Of a DNA stretch of 64,000 nt, positions 41,854-54,239 are shown one piece after another (within the stretch, counting starts at the first letter, position 1; each line of letters starts with the position of its first letter). The notes beneath the pieces were generated by a model, which was not told the DNA's origin, searched no databases, and was given only the letters and a program-made list of their open reading frames with translations. The position numbers and the translations under genes were made by a program. This DNA comes from Branchiostoma floridae (taxonomy: Eukaryota > Chordata > Leptocardii > Amphioxiformes > Branchiostomatidae), in NCBI RefSeq assembly GCF_000003815.2, contig NW_023365697.1:1-64000 (forward strand), in the 5' to 3' direction.

Positions 41854-42530
41854 AATGCAGCATTAACTAGATACTAAAGAAGAAACAAAATATGCGCAGA
41901 CACAGCTGCCAGAAAATGCTGATGAAAACTACCAGTAAATCAGACAGCCACCACGGGCAGCAAAAAGAAAATAACCAAGTACGAACCAGTACACTATGCA
42001 GCCTCTGCAGGCGTTACTGGTTCTCAAACTAAAAATGCTAAATTTCAAACAAAGGAAACAAGTCCAGTGGGAGTTTCCACTCAGACAAAATGGACACGAC
42101 TGTCTGTCTCAACCCCTGAAATGCGAGACAAGGAAACGTCCACAATGGACGGCCTCTGCCCCCTCTCAGCCCAGTAAAACAGCGGGCGGGGGGCAGAAGC
42201 AAACCACAATGCTGCAACTAAACCTTGCAGATGCAAGATATGTTAACAACCCTCAAGAAAACGAAATCGCCAGATACAACAACAAAATGTATTCATTAAC
42301 CGCACAAAGAAGCCGTAGTCATGCTGGTACACACGCTCACGGCTGAGACGACAGAAAGTATTGTGCACTCCAGGACCAGTCACAGCTGAACTCAAAAAAA
42401 AAAAGCACTGGCGCATGACCTTACTGAAAGACGCCCCCATGTGCACTGGCGACGCGCTTATTACTGTGGAAGCTCTATACAACAAGAAGGAGCCATTCTG
42501 GTACACACGCTCACGGCTGCACTAACTCGA
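41854..42530 (-). mobile_element. Probable LINE 5' UTR with a repeated promoter-like segment
   Basis: Sequence upstream of ORF1 on the - strand is less AT-rich than the flanks and lacks coding frames. A 22-bp segment, CTGGTACACACGCTCACGGC plus TG, occurs at about 42.32 and 42.50 kb, 176 bp apart in the same orientation, as in monomer-type LINE promoters. The 5' limit of the element, about 42.53 kb, is a guess from the last repeat. Confidence 0.45.
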
Positions 42531-43890
42531 TGTTCAAGAGACAGCCCCCTTTATAGCTATCTGTAGATATCTTGATATCCATCCGCAGTTTCGTCTGGTT
42601 GGCCTTTAACCTCAACCAGAAACACAAAGAATAGCTCTGGAACGTCAGGATGTTCAATATAAAGACTAAATAAAACAAGAGAATCTAAAGAAAGGTGTCA
42701 TTTATGCCGTTTGCAGCGATACTGCTCACTTCAACGGGTACTTCTTTTCTTTGCGTATAAACATGCATCACCTAGGACAGTGAAACAACAGGCCCGCGTA
42801 CAAAGGGCCAAATCATTAGCATAGCAGCGGTAGACAAAGGTGTATGCAAACACCTGTGAAGACGAATTATTAGTAGCGTCTGGTTGGGGAAGTTCGGAAA
42901 TTAGATTAGTTGATGAGCGCCTAAGGTCAGATGACCAGCCAATGCACATACTTGTATCCATTTACTGACCAAAGTAGTAACCATGTGACCACAACAAGCT
43001 ACAAAGTTTTCTGTTACCTATAAAGACGTTTTAGATCCTAGTCACTCTTGCATTTAGTAAGGAAGACTGATATTCTAAATTTGGGTTTTGTTTTGAAGTT
43101 AGAGGCTTGTCAAATGTTTTTGCGGATGGATATGTTTAAAGTGATTTGGCCATCGTGGAAATTTCTCGCCAGTACAGGTGTGAATGTAGTTGGGAGAAGG
43201 TCAGCTAATGCCTTGCATGACTAGTTCTGTGTTCGTCTTTATATGATGCTTTGTAGGAATCACGGCTGTTTCGAGCTCGTTTCAGTGGGAAAGTATGATT
43301 GGCGATTCACAAGTAGACAGTTTCTGAGCTAAGAATGTTGACATTTTCGATGTTATTGTTTTATCATGTTACCTATTGGAAACAGGCAAAAATGCCGTGT
43401 GTATACTTTTACGGGAAACGTGAACGAGGTAATGAAACCCTTCGGGCATGTTGCTTTGGACACCATTAGTACCAACATGTAATAGTGTGGTTCTGTAGGC
43501 TGATAGTATATCAAATTATATCACATTATTAAAACATTTAAGTAGAGAAATATTTTAGATTAAAAGCTAGTTCCCATTTGAATTTTTTGTTAGGGCACCA
43601 AACGCTGTTGCGTTTGAATCTTCGTGTTGATGGGGTAGTCGCTAAGTTTTTATTTCTATATGTGTATGGGAGAAAGAAAGCCCTGTGGTCCGCAAGGGAA
43701 GCGGAATCTACTCTTTGGCTGACATCCTACAGGGGGTGTCGGTGAGTTCCCATAACTGGTTGAGAAGTTACAAATTATTCAATGCATTTTGAATACCTGT
43801 TGAGTTATAGCTTTGACTATGAGTAGTGTAGAGAGGAGTCGTTTAAGTCGGGTAGGAATGTCCACACCATTTATCGCTGCCCTTCAATTC
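42530..43890. other. No recognisable feature
   Basis: AT-rich sequence without coherent frames, repeats or RNA signatures on either strand. Confidence 0.5.
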
Positions 43891-43893
43891 AAT

Positions 43894-45140
43894 TCAGAAT
43901 ACTGACATTGTCAGTCTTAGAGGATGATCCAGTGCCTTGTGGTCAAAGATAACATGATGGCCTTTCACTCGCTCGCCAAATCTTGTTTTAAAGCTGTTAA
44001 CAGTTAACGCCATCACGACGTGTTCGGGTAGACTGTTTGAATATATAGAAGAAATATTTGTTTTGGTCAGCGTTCTTTTAACTTCCAATTAGGGACCTCT
44101 CGTTCTTGATTCTGCTAACATGTAAGCTAAACATATGGAATTATATTGTTATTTGGTGTACTTAAATGCAAATCACCCCTCAGTCTTTTGTACACTGATG
44201 TGGGAAGGCTGAGACTCCTGAGTTTATCAGGGTAAGGTAGATCCTTCCGTCCAAACACTCTTTTGGTTGCCTTTTTTTGCTGTTTTATAGTTCTAATTCT
44301 AGTCCATAATCTGCCAACTTCCTAATAGGAATATCACGCAGACAGAGGAGGCGCAGCGTCTGGACTACGTGTGCGATGACATCAACACGCTCTTGAATAT
44401 GTCCAGTGATGGGCTGTTGACAGTGTGGGCGAAGAGGCTGTTCCACTCTGAAATTGTCCTTGCGTAGAAGACATACTTTGCAGTGTCTCACCTGCATCGT
44501 ATAGGTCTGTACTTATGTGAGTGACTTGCACGGGTACACATGTGTACAGGCACCAGGCAAGTAGGCGGAATGACCACCAGACCGTTGGTTATCTCGTATA
44601 TCATTACTAGTCGTGCGTTCTGGAGTTGCGACTAGAGTGACTCGAGTTCTGTTGCCAGTGACCGCAACAGTGGGGACCATACACTTTATCTTTACTCCGG
44701 TTGTGGTCGAATGATTGACTTGTACAGAATAAGGAACATACCTTTATCCATATAATCAAAAGTATTCCAGACTAAACCCATTATTTGAATTGCCTTCTTT
44801 GTTATGGATTGTGTATGTTTAATAATAAAGCCCAGGCTTTTTGTCCACTTTCACTTTGACATTATTTATTTTACCAGAAACGCACAACTCAGGTTAGACT
44901 AGACCTGCTTTTCAGATACTCCTGGGCGGGGTGGTTGAAATTTTATTTTCCACTTAGAAGCCCACTTCTGCTGGTTGTTCAGATCACGCTGCAATGCTTT
45001 GAATGTTGTAACATGTTTTGTGTCATCCGCGAATAGTTTCAAGTGGTAAATTACTGCATTAGCTATAGAGATCACTCGGAAGTGATCCCTTACAGACCCT
45101 CCAGTAATAACTGAGTTTTTACCCTAAATGAAGACAGACA
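43894..45140 (-). mobile_element. CR1-like LINE, reverse transcriptase to C-terminus, degraded
   Basis: On the - strand, YHLKLFADDTKHVTTF (catalytic FADD motif) at about 45.05 kb is followed by ALQRDLNNQQKWASKWKIKF. After breaks come LGFIIKHTQSITKKAIQIMG, LVWNTFDYMDKGMFLILYKS and IIRP, then S-V-W-S-P. The end reads SLPEHVVMALTVNSFKTRF at 43.9-44.1 kb. This is the order of CR1-type LINEs (FADDTK; KDLGV; LYK.LVRP; AVWSP; W/S-N-S-LP..VV.A.SVN.FK.R). Stops and frameshifts are frequent, and an exon-like + strand segment at 44.33 kb interrupts it. Confidence 0.75.
44331..44468 (+). CDS. Unidentified exon-like segment on the + strand
   Basis: After an acceptor-like CTTCCTAATAG the frame reads ITQTEEAQRLDYVCDDINTL, LNMSSDGLLTVWAKRLFHSE and IVLA, TAG. 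The composition is markedly protein-like and GC-richer than the LINE around it. It interrupts the antisense CR1 fragment, so it may be a retroposed or inserted gene piece. No family recognised. Confidence 0.3.
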
Positions 45141-45330
45141 TTTCCGCCAGTTTTGCCGGGAAGTATCCCTTGTAGAACTTGGGTAGAATGTTGTGGGCGT
45201 ACTTTATCTTCTTATGGGTAACTAGTGGAGTCCAGCCCAGTTTTACCTTCCTCTCCTTTGAGAACTACTGAGAAATATTCCAAATATGATGCTGCTCTTT
45301 ACATCTGTACATTTCATTTGATGGCTCCAA

Positions 45331-45564
45331 CTAACGGGCCTCTCGGCACCTGAGTAGCGGCAATTTGTTGAGACTGTGTTGCTTTCTGCCGAGACAGCCC
45401 ATTCGCCACTGGTGGATTCTTAATCCTCTGAAGGTGGTGGCTTTTCTCCAGCCACAATGCTGCCAATCCTCAACACCAGTTCTCGGTTGTCCGTTATTCG
45501 TGCCGTCACCGTTTGGTCTGTCCGCTTGGGTCCATCTTCCATCCCCGCTCTCGCAGGGCCCCAT
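45331..45564 (-). pseudogene. Retroelement-type zinc-finger fragment
   Basis: The - strand frame contains CGWRKATTFRGLRIHQWRMG followed by C-L. 'C-G-W-x-K-x-T-T-x-x-G-L-R-x-H-Q-x-x-M-G-C' is a finger I remember from repeated, probably transposon-associated, proteins of fish and invertebrates. Frames before and after are incoherent. Family membership is uncertain. Confidence 0.35.
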
Positions 45565-45599
45565 GGTTGTTTTTCCTCATGAGAACTTGGTGTAAAATG

Positions 45600-48320
45600 T
45601 TTGGGTGACTCTTTGAACAGGTCAGACAGATTGGGCTACGGGCCCATTGTACCCGGTGCAGGTCACATAAGTGTAGAGATTAGTTTCGTTTCCACCTTTT
45701 TTTTTTCTTTTAAAAAAGGTTCCTTGTTTTAATCAAGACAAACTTCGTCCTAAAATAACTAGTCTACACCACTTTGTAAAACAAGTGGGTAATTTCGTAG
45801 AGCAATAGTGACGCAGCATCCCACCCCATAATCTCTGCCAATAAAGTGATGCTATATTTATGTAAAATTTTTATTTCATATCACAAATTATACGTGGAGA
45901 TTGAATAATTCATCTTTATTTTCTTTGCTTTTTTGTGTTGAGTAAGAACCTCCACGATGGAGTATTGGGGTGTGGCATAAACCTACGTAGAGGAAGGGGG
46001 TCCATAGTCTGCAGTCTCACTTAACAAACCTGATAACAAACCAAAATTGTATCCTCTCACCGCATCTTCGAGAACAGCCAATATCTGACAGGCTCGAGAA
46101 GAGTACCCTGAGGTAACGAGCAGGAGAGAGTTTGGCAACTTGACAGTACGTGGTGGTACTAAAAACATTGGCGGTGGCTAGTCAGAAAGTCACTTATCCA
46201 GGGGTAAAGGAAAGGTATTTTTTTGCTCCAAAATTTTGTTTTTGGTTCCGGTAGGCGGTTCAACAGTGCTCGGGAAATGTGTTTAAATGGTAATCTACTC
46301 GTAAGAATGTTGGGTGGTGCGCTGAAGTGTTCTCTGCGCGTGATGGGTTGGATAAACCTTTGCTTACAAATGTCATCGTCGTTTATACTGTGGTGTGACG
46401 GTCCCTATGATAAGTAAGAACGTCAGATGAAATAATATTTTTATCTTGTACGTTAAAAGTTAGCTAGGTTTCTGTGATTGCTAAAAGGGCCGGTTCTTCA
46501 ACATGTGCCATGTTTTGCAGTCGCACTAATTGATTTCTTAAATGATTTAAAGGTAGATCAAGTTCTGCAGTTGTAGTAATTCGTTTCTACAATGATTTAG
46601 ATATTTAAAACTTTTTGCGTTGAGATAGATCCAATTATCCATGTGATAAAGTCATTGAGGCCATAACAAATACCAAGGAGAAAGCTAGTTTAATGTGCCC
46701 TTCACTGGTTAGGAGAATAACATTTTTTTTCGCTTTTAATTACGACCTTCTGTCCTTGCCCCTACCAAATAAATTAAACCACGGTAGTAGGTGCTTCGCC
46801 TGTTTTGTCTTGATAAAGTTTGCTGCCGTCGTCAAATAATTGCTTACTCATCGTTTCAAACAAAAATGACCCGGTTTCTTGAGATATACAGCGCTTTATC
46901 TCTTATTTTCAGTAATTTTCATTAACCACCTCGCAGTATTAAGGATCATGCCTCATACATCAACACAACATGATTGCAACACCCGATGATCGACAAAAAA
47001 CGCAAGTTATCGTCAGGAAATTTATCATATTTATTGCAAAACCACAAAGTTGTGACTTTTCTATTTAATAGTAACGTTATGTCCAATATGTTGTTACTCT
47101 ACGCATTATTTGTTTACATCGCTACTAGCATGAATATATTTACAAATTAAAGAAGGGGTGAATAAGAAAAAAACTATTACCTTGAACACTCATACAAGAC
47201 GTAGAAAGATACATACTAATAGATGGAAGCACTAGAATGTCAAAATTACAAACGGTGACCAAAGGCGTACAAGTCCACACTAAACAGATCTTTCTAAGAT
47301 GGCAGATACAGGAAAGAACCATGAACCACAACAACTCATGATTGTTGTATTTTAGGGTATGATTTACGGACAAGATGAAAACAACCTTGGCCTTAACAGT
47401 GCATAATTTTTTTATGTAAATGATGGCCCGCATTGCTGTAAAAGTAGGGTGTCAATGCTTCAAAAATAAATTGGAAAAAAATCTTCCCTGTTTGCTCATC
47501 GAAGTTCTACTTGCACAGCTCGCAATCAAAAGTGTTGCTCTGACACAAAATGTTCAAACGGCACGGCATTTGGCGGTGACGATTATCTATTTTGTGCGAG
47601 GTATGGTGTCAACACTGTGAAATTTGCACCGGCAATAAATCAAAGCCTGTTGATGCTGCCTTCACAGTTTACGCCAAGTACGTCAGACATACGGTCGACA
47701 GACACAGGGTGCCTCCGGGATACGCTCAGCATACGTAACTCATCCGCAGCTATTCGCCGGCAAAGAAGATTGTGCTGCGCACTTCTTATGCAAAACATAC
47801 GCATCTCATGTAGAATAGACACGCAGAAATTGTAATCCATAAGCCAGATAGGCGTGACGTTTAATTCAATTTATTCCGAAAAATCCAAAGGGAAGTCAGC
47901 TTTGGTGAAGCATTTCACAATGGTGTAAGGCTGAACGTAGCTCTACACGTAGTTGATCCACTGGATGACTTGGAGGACGTTGATAGATTTCAAAATCTCT
48001 GGACCTTGCAGTGTCATGTCTTTGCTCATCTTTGCTAGCACGTGCGATAGTTGTCTCTTCCTATACTTCAATTCGTTTGTCTAAATTACCCTCAGATCCA
48101 CTGGCTGCAACACTCAGGTGGTGTTGGATGGGAGGAAGACCTAGAGTTCTTAAGTTTCAAGTCTGAATGAAAGGTTGCATTATTCAGGAATAGAATTGCC
48201 TATCTCTTAGCACATACCAGCTTCCTTTTGTAGTGGTGGACTGGCATTTTTTTTTTCTTGTCGACATTCTGGAAGCGACGTGGATTCTCTCACTTTGAAA
48301 TAACGATCTTTTTTTTTTTC
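45600..48320. other. No recognisable gene or repeat
   Basis: AT-rich sequence with only short random-looking frames on both strands. No RNA gene or terminal repeats were noticed. Confidence 0.45.
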
Positions 48321-48324
48321 TTTA

Positions 48325-49272
48325 GGCCACACCAATTTAATTTGTTGGTTCTCGGAATCGCCGCTTCTATTTTTCCCAATTTCAAAAAAAAAAAAAAAAT
48401 TTGAAATTGCCCCATGAGGTGCCAGTAATGAATTTGCTGGACAAACTTCGGCTCAGCTAAACAGAACTTCTGAAACAAGTACTGGACATGCAAAAACAAC
48501 TATCACCTGCTTATGTTTTCCTTTGTGTTGTAAATCATCGAAAACCACCAATAGATCGTGAAATCTGTGCTGGAAATGACGAAAAATCGTTGCCGGCAGA
48601 CCAAAATGGCCGTCTAATAAGGCAGCATGTGGTAGCCAGTCACAAGTATGTAAATTTCATGCAAATGAGGAGTACACTAACGCCTCTAGCGGTATTTGTT
48701 GAAACTGCAGCTTTCAATGAAGTCACAAGTATGTAAATGAGTTGCAATTTCATGCAAATGAGGAGTACACTTTTTGTTTAAACTGCATGAACTGCAGCTT
48801 TCACAAAGAGAATGATGTTTCAGGCACTCTTTTATTTTTTTGGGTGAAATTAAGTCATTTTCTTGTTGTTGTTGTTGCTAACTTACATTAGACATTATAC
48901 TATGCTGAAAAAGTTTTTCAACCTTTTTAAAAGTTTTTTTAATGTTGTTAATGATTTACTATGATGATTTATTACAACTGTTAAGCTTTAATTAATACTG
49001 TATACTTCTGTAATACTGATTGCACATTATTTTGCATTTGTATTGTTGAAATTACATGTAAAATGTATGCCTACATGCAAATTTTTCATGTAATTGTAAC
49101 TGGATAAGTATTCTGCGACCCATATACCATGGTTTCAGGTCTGGAATTACCAACCTGAAAATCTGGACCTGAATCCAGACTTGTTGCAAGTTTTTTTTTT
49201 TTTTTTTTCGCCCTGTCGCTCCAACTTTTTTCTGAAAAAATCCGAGAACCAACAAATAAAATTGGTATGGCC
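48325..49272. mobile_element. 948-bp Harbinger-type MITE with TTA duplication
   Basis: The left end reads GGCCACACCAATTTAATTTG, then TTGGTTCTCGGA. The right end, reverse complemented, reads GGCCATACCAATTTTATTTG, then TTGGTTCTCGGA. The inverted repeats run about 32 bp. TTA flanks both ends (48322-48324 and 49273-49275), matching the TWA target duplication of PIF/Harbinger. Poly-A and poly-T tracts lie just inside. An internal segment, CATGCAAATGAGGAGTACAC, is duplicated about 97 bp apart (48.66 and 48.76 kb). No coding capacity. Confidence 0.85.
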
Positions 49273-49496
49273 TTATTGAAATACGTGTAAAAAATACAAA
49301 TAAACGGACGAGGACAAAGTGACGGCGGACTCAAGTTACATTCAACTTATATTAACGCCACCACTTATACAAGAATTGAAAATAATAAATTATACAGGAC
49401 AATAATAAATAGATAATTACATATGTATGAACAGTGAGCGTAAGTCGATCTCCCTTACTGGAGTAGAAAACTAAAAACAAAGAATTATACTTGAAT

Positions 49497-49990
49497 CTAA
49501 AAACGATTTATTGTTGCAATGTACATATGTGTTGCTTCTATAATTCTGCAATTGACATTGAAGGAGCAGAAAGAACTACCTTGTAAGATCAACATTTCTT
49601 TGGCATTATTTGCAAGACTGTGGAAATCAAGTATATGCACAAGTAACCCAGAGAGTTTGCCGATGAGAACTGAGCGCTGGTAATTATAGGTAGGGCAGTG
49701 CAAAAGGTAGTGTGAAATCGTTTCGTATGGACACCCGCAGCTGCAGGCTGGGCTTGACACAAGGTTTTTCAATCTCCCAGAGGAGGTTAGCGCATTTAGC
49801 GATTAAGACTCTTTTTAACGCTTCCACCTATTATATCCCTCTCCTTCCACATATAGAGTCTTGTCGGCAGATGCCCAGTAGTAAAAATAGTTTTTTCCGA
49901 TACAGGGCCCTTCTCCTCCGACATTGTCAAAATTTAATATTTTTTCGCTTTCTGCAGGCTCCCAGCCACCAATTTGACATCTTTAAATTG
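49497..49990 (-). mobile_element. LINE C-terminal fragment with CSCG...HYLLHCP motif
   Basis: On the - strand, NLVSSPACSCGCPYETISHY followed by LLHCPTYNYQRSVLIGKLSG is the C-terminal zinc-knuckle-like motif (C-x-C-G-x-P-x-E-T-x-x-H-Y-L-L-x-C-P) of a class of LINEs. It ends with IEATHMYIATINRF and a stop at 49497. Upstream, SLNALTSSGRLK in a broken frame fits the preceding segment. The rest is decayed. Confidence 0.7.
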
Positions 49991-50890
49991 CGTTGACGCC
50001 TTAATTTGCAGCATGAGGCCACTTACCGTAAGTTTTCGGGCGGACGCATCGAACGACTCCCACAACAGCATGTTCAACTTTTCGTTGCCGATTGTCTGCA
50101 CCCTTTTCATGTCGTGTGGTACATGTTCCTAAACATGATCCTCTGTTTCCGTTTAATGATCTTTTTGATCTGGGTCTTCCCACAGTTGAACTGTTCCGCT
50201 TACTGACGCGGACTCTTCTTGGTCAGATCATGGACACGGAACACCTTAACTGCTGCGGGGTTTTCTCTTGGAGTCAATGTGGTCGTTGACAGGAGTTGGT
50301 TGGTCAATTCAATGGAGTTAGTTGGATAAATACGTTTCACTGCATTGCTAAATACTGGTGTCAACTCTAACGTACCTTCTCCACTTCGGCCTAGATGCCG
50401 TTGCGTTCCCAGCCACGCAGGAGGAGTCCCTTTTTGGCGTCGAGTGTGTCCATTGCACCTAAAAGAAACCAGTTGCCCTGGGGGGATTTGAGCTTGCTCA
50501 GTCTCAGGTACACCTTATCATCTGACTCGACATGTGGTTGAAGACTTATAAGACATACTTTAGTGCATCGTTTAGCCCACCATCGGCGTCATATTGGCTG
50601 CAGCTCACGGGTAAGAACACCGGAATCTCGTTGGGTTCCCTAAGCTTGGAGATAAAGGATCTTGTCCGCTGCGTCTAATGTGCTTTGAAGATAGCTCATT
50701 ACGAACTGGGCCAATTCAGAACCGGGAAATGGAACCCCGCTGTTTCTGGGGTGCTCCCTGGTGTGCGGAGCGGCTTAGTGTCATTAGCACCTCGGCGCGA
50801 GCAAACAGTCGCCTTGGGTAGTTTGGCTGCCGAACCATAGTATTAGTGCATTTCATTCTTGTATCGCCAGGTGGTGTGTTCACCATCTTA
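49990..50890. other. No recognisable feature left of the inverted structure
   Basis: Mixed-composition sequence with short frames on both strands and no recognised domain. It ends where homology to the 60.3-60.4-kb segment begins. Confidence 0.4.
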
Positions 50891-51373
50891 TAGTGTTGGA
50901 CGCCCGTTTGAGGCACTTGACATGGTCGCGTAAAAAAAAGATTAAAAAATCGCGGTGGCCCAAATCAGGCTATCAAAGGTGTCCTCGTAATCCCCACGAG
51001 TTGTTCTATCGCCTACAGTACTCGTGTTGATTCAAATATTATTTCGGGATGAGATTTGAAGTGTCAAAGTTAGCCTTCAAACTGGCTCTTTATGTCTGTT
51101 TTTGGCCTCGATTTCGCACTGCATGGGGTTTTCCGTGCAACCGATTACGATCATATACTTCCGGGTCGTACGAGTGAGGTCATTGAACGCGGGTCACCAG
51201 GTATCTTGACGGTCTCAGTCTGCGCTAGGTTCGGTAGAGGAGGATTCAAGTCATATATATGTTTTCTAATATTGTTAAATTAGGTTTGTTAAGGGACTCT
51301 TGGCGAAAGTATGTTTGAACTAGTTTGTGTTTGTTCGTATCGTCTCGGCCCACGTTGCGAATCTGCAACGGTT

Positions 51374-51407
51374 GTAAGATCCCTTCCGAACGAACTAACT
51401 GGCATTC
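51374..51407 (+). repeat. Direct repeat bounding the left satellite arm (left copy)
   Basis: GTAAGATCCCTTCCGAACGA, then ACTAACTGGCATTC. It matches the copy at 54097-54130 at about 27 of 34 positions, same orientation, at the other side of the well-conserved part of the left arm. Confidence 0.6.
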
Positions 51408-51419
51408 TCGTAGACACCA

Positions 51420-54058
51420 GGAGACAAACTGTGTTAATTTGAATAACACATTTATAGAACAGTGCTGTAAGAAGTGTATACAGGGAACTAATAGCGGAAA
51501 ACGTGTTCGGGAGACCTCCTTGGGGAGACAAACTGTGTCAATTTGAATGACACACTTACATAATAGCGCCGTAAGAACTGTATGTAGCTTAACTAATAGC
51601 GATAAACGTGTTTAGGAGACAAACTATGTCAATTTGAATGGCGCACTTACATAATAGCGCCGTAAGAACTGTATGTAGCTAACAAATAGCGAGAAACGTG
51701 TTCAGGAGACAAAATGTGTCACTTTGAATGACACATTTATAGAACAGCGATGTTAGACCTATATATAGCTATTAAGTAATCGCGTATTCAGGTGTCAAAC
51801 TGTGCCAATTTAAATGACACACTTATAGAACAAAGCTAAAAGAACTGTATATAGCTAACTAATAGCGGAATACGTGTTCAGGAGTCAAACTGTGTCAATT
51901 TGAATGACACACTTACATGATAGTGCCGTAAGAACTCTATAGAGCTAACTAGGAGCGAAAAACATGTTCAGGAGACAAACTGTGCCAATTTGAATGACAC
52001 AATGCATTATAGAATAGCGCTGTAAGAACTGTATATAGTTAACTTGAAGCGGAATGCGTGTTCAAATGTCAATCTATGTCAATTTGAATGACACACTTGT
52101 AGACAGCGCCCAAAGAACTGTATATAGCAAACTAATAGCGAAAACGTATTCAGGAGACAAACTGTGTCCATTTGAATGACACAATTATAGAACAAAGCTG
52201 AATGAACTGTATACAGCTAACTAATAGCAAAAAACGTGTTCAGGAGACACACTGTGTCAATTTGAATGATGCATTCATAGGACAGCGCTGTAAAAAAAAC
52301 TGTATATAGGTAACTTAAAGTGCAATGCATATGCGTGTTCAGGAGTCCAACTGTGTCACTTTGAATGACACACTTACATAATGATGCCGTAAGGATTGTA
52401 TATAGCTAACTAATAGCGAAAAACCTGTTCAGGAGACAAACTGTGTCAATTTGAATGACACAATGCATTATAGAATAGCGCTGTAAGAACTGTATATAGT
52501 TAACTTGAAGCGGAATGCGTGTTCAAATGTCAATCTGTGTCAATTTGAATGACACACTTGTAGACAGCGCCCAAAGAACTGTATATAGCAAACTAATAGC
52601 GAAAACGTATTCAGGAGACAAACTGTGACAATTTGAATGACACACTTATAGAACAAAGCTGAATGAAATGTATACAGCTAACTAATAGCGAAAAACGTGT
52701 TCACGAGACAAACTGTGTCAATTTGAATGATGCATTCATAGAACAGTGCTGTAAAAAAACTGTATAGGTAACTTAAAGTGCAATGCGTGTTCAGGAGTCC
52801 AACTGTGTCGAATGACACACTTATAGAACAAAGCTGAAAGAAATGTATATAGCTAACTAATAGCGAAAAACGTGTTCAGGAGTCCAACTGTGTCAATTTG
52901 AATGACACACTTACATAATGGTGCCGTAAGGATTGTATATAGCTAACTAATAGCGAAAAACGTGTTCAGGAGTCCAACTGTGTCAATTTGAATGACACAC
53001 TTACATAATGGTGCCGTAAGGATTGTATATAGCTAACTAATAGCGAAAAACGTGTTCAGGAGACAAACTGTGTCAATTTGAATGACACAATGCATTATAG
53101 AATAGCGCTGTAAGAACTGTATATAGGTAACTTAAAGCGGAATGCGTGACACGGTGTTCAAATGTCAATCTATGTCAATTTGAATGACACACTTGTAGAC
53201 AGCGCCCAAATAACATAATAATATAGAACAAAGCTGAATGAACTGTATATAGCTAACTAATAGCGAAAAACGTGTTCAGGAGACAAATTAATTGTGTCAA
53301 TTTGAATGATGCATTCATAGAACAGCGCTGTAAGAACTGTATATAGCTAACTTAAAGCGCAATGCGTGTTCAAATGTCAAACTGTGTCAATTTGAATGGC
53401 AGACTTATAGAATAAAGCTAAAAGAACTGTATATAACTAACTAATAGCGGAAAACGTGTTCAGGAGTCAAACTGTGTCAATTTGAATGACACATTTACAT
53501 AATAGTGCCGTAAGAACTGTATATAGCTAACTAATAGCGAAAAACGTGTTCAGGATTCAAACTGTGTCAATTTGAATGACACACTTACATGATAGTGCCG
53601 TAAGAACTGTATAGAGCTAACTAGGAGCGAAAAACATGTTCAGGAGACAAACTGTGTCAATTTGAATGACACAATGCATTATAGAATAGCGCTGTAAGAA
53701 CTGTATATAGTTAACTTGAAGCGGAATGCGTGTTCAAATGTCAAACTGTGTCAATTTGAATGACACACTTGTAGACAGCGCCCAAATAACTGTATATAAC
53801 AAACTAATACCGAAAACGTATTCAGGAGACAAACTGTGTCAATTTGAATGACACACTTACATAATAGCGCCGTAAGAACTGTATATAGCTAACTAATAGC
53901 AAAATACGTGTTCAGGAGACAAACTGTGTCAATTTGAATGACACACTTATATAATGGCGCCGTAAGAACTGTATATAGCTAACTTAAAGCGGAATATTTA
54001 TGCGTGTTCAGAAGTCAAACTGTGTCAATATGAATGACACACTTACATAATAGCGCGG
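51420..54058 (+). repeat. Satellite array, left arm (about 90-bp units)
   Basis: About 29 head-to-tail units contain CAGGAGACAAACTGTGTCAA, TTTGAATGACACACTTA, AGCGCCGTAAGAACTGTATA and TAGCTAACTAATAGCGAAAA. Copies fall into subtypes (for example with AATGCATTATAG or TGTAGACAGCGCCCAAA) that recur in the same order, showing higher-order duplications. No protein is encoded. Confidence 0.95.
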
Positions 54059-54096
54059 TTCAGGCAGCGCTTTTCTGCAAGTGTGTCAGACAAGTT

Positions 54097-54130
54097 CTAA
54101 GGTCCCTTCTTACGAACTAAATGGCGTTCC
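54097..54130 (+). repeat. Direct repeat bounding the left satellite arm (right copy)
   Basis: CTAAGGTCCCTTCTTACGAA, then CTAAATGGCGTTCC, homologous to 51374-51407. Confidence 0.6.
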
Positions 54131-54239
54131 TTCGTATATATATGACTTTAGGTGCGGTTATTTCATATCAATTAACATCTGATTACTGGAGTTTGGACCA
54201 TGGTAGGGTTTAAAGTAACTGAAATACTAACTTGTTCAA

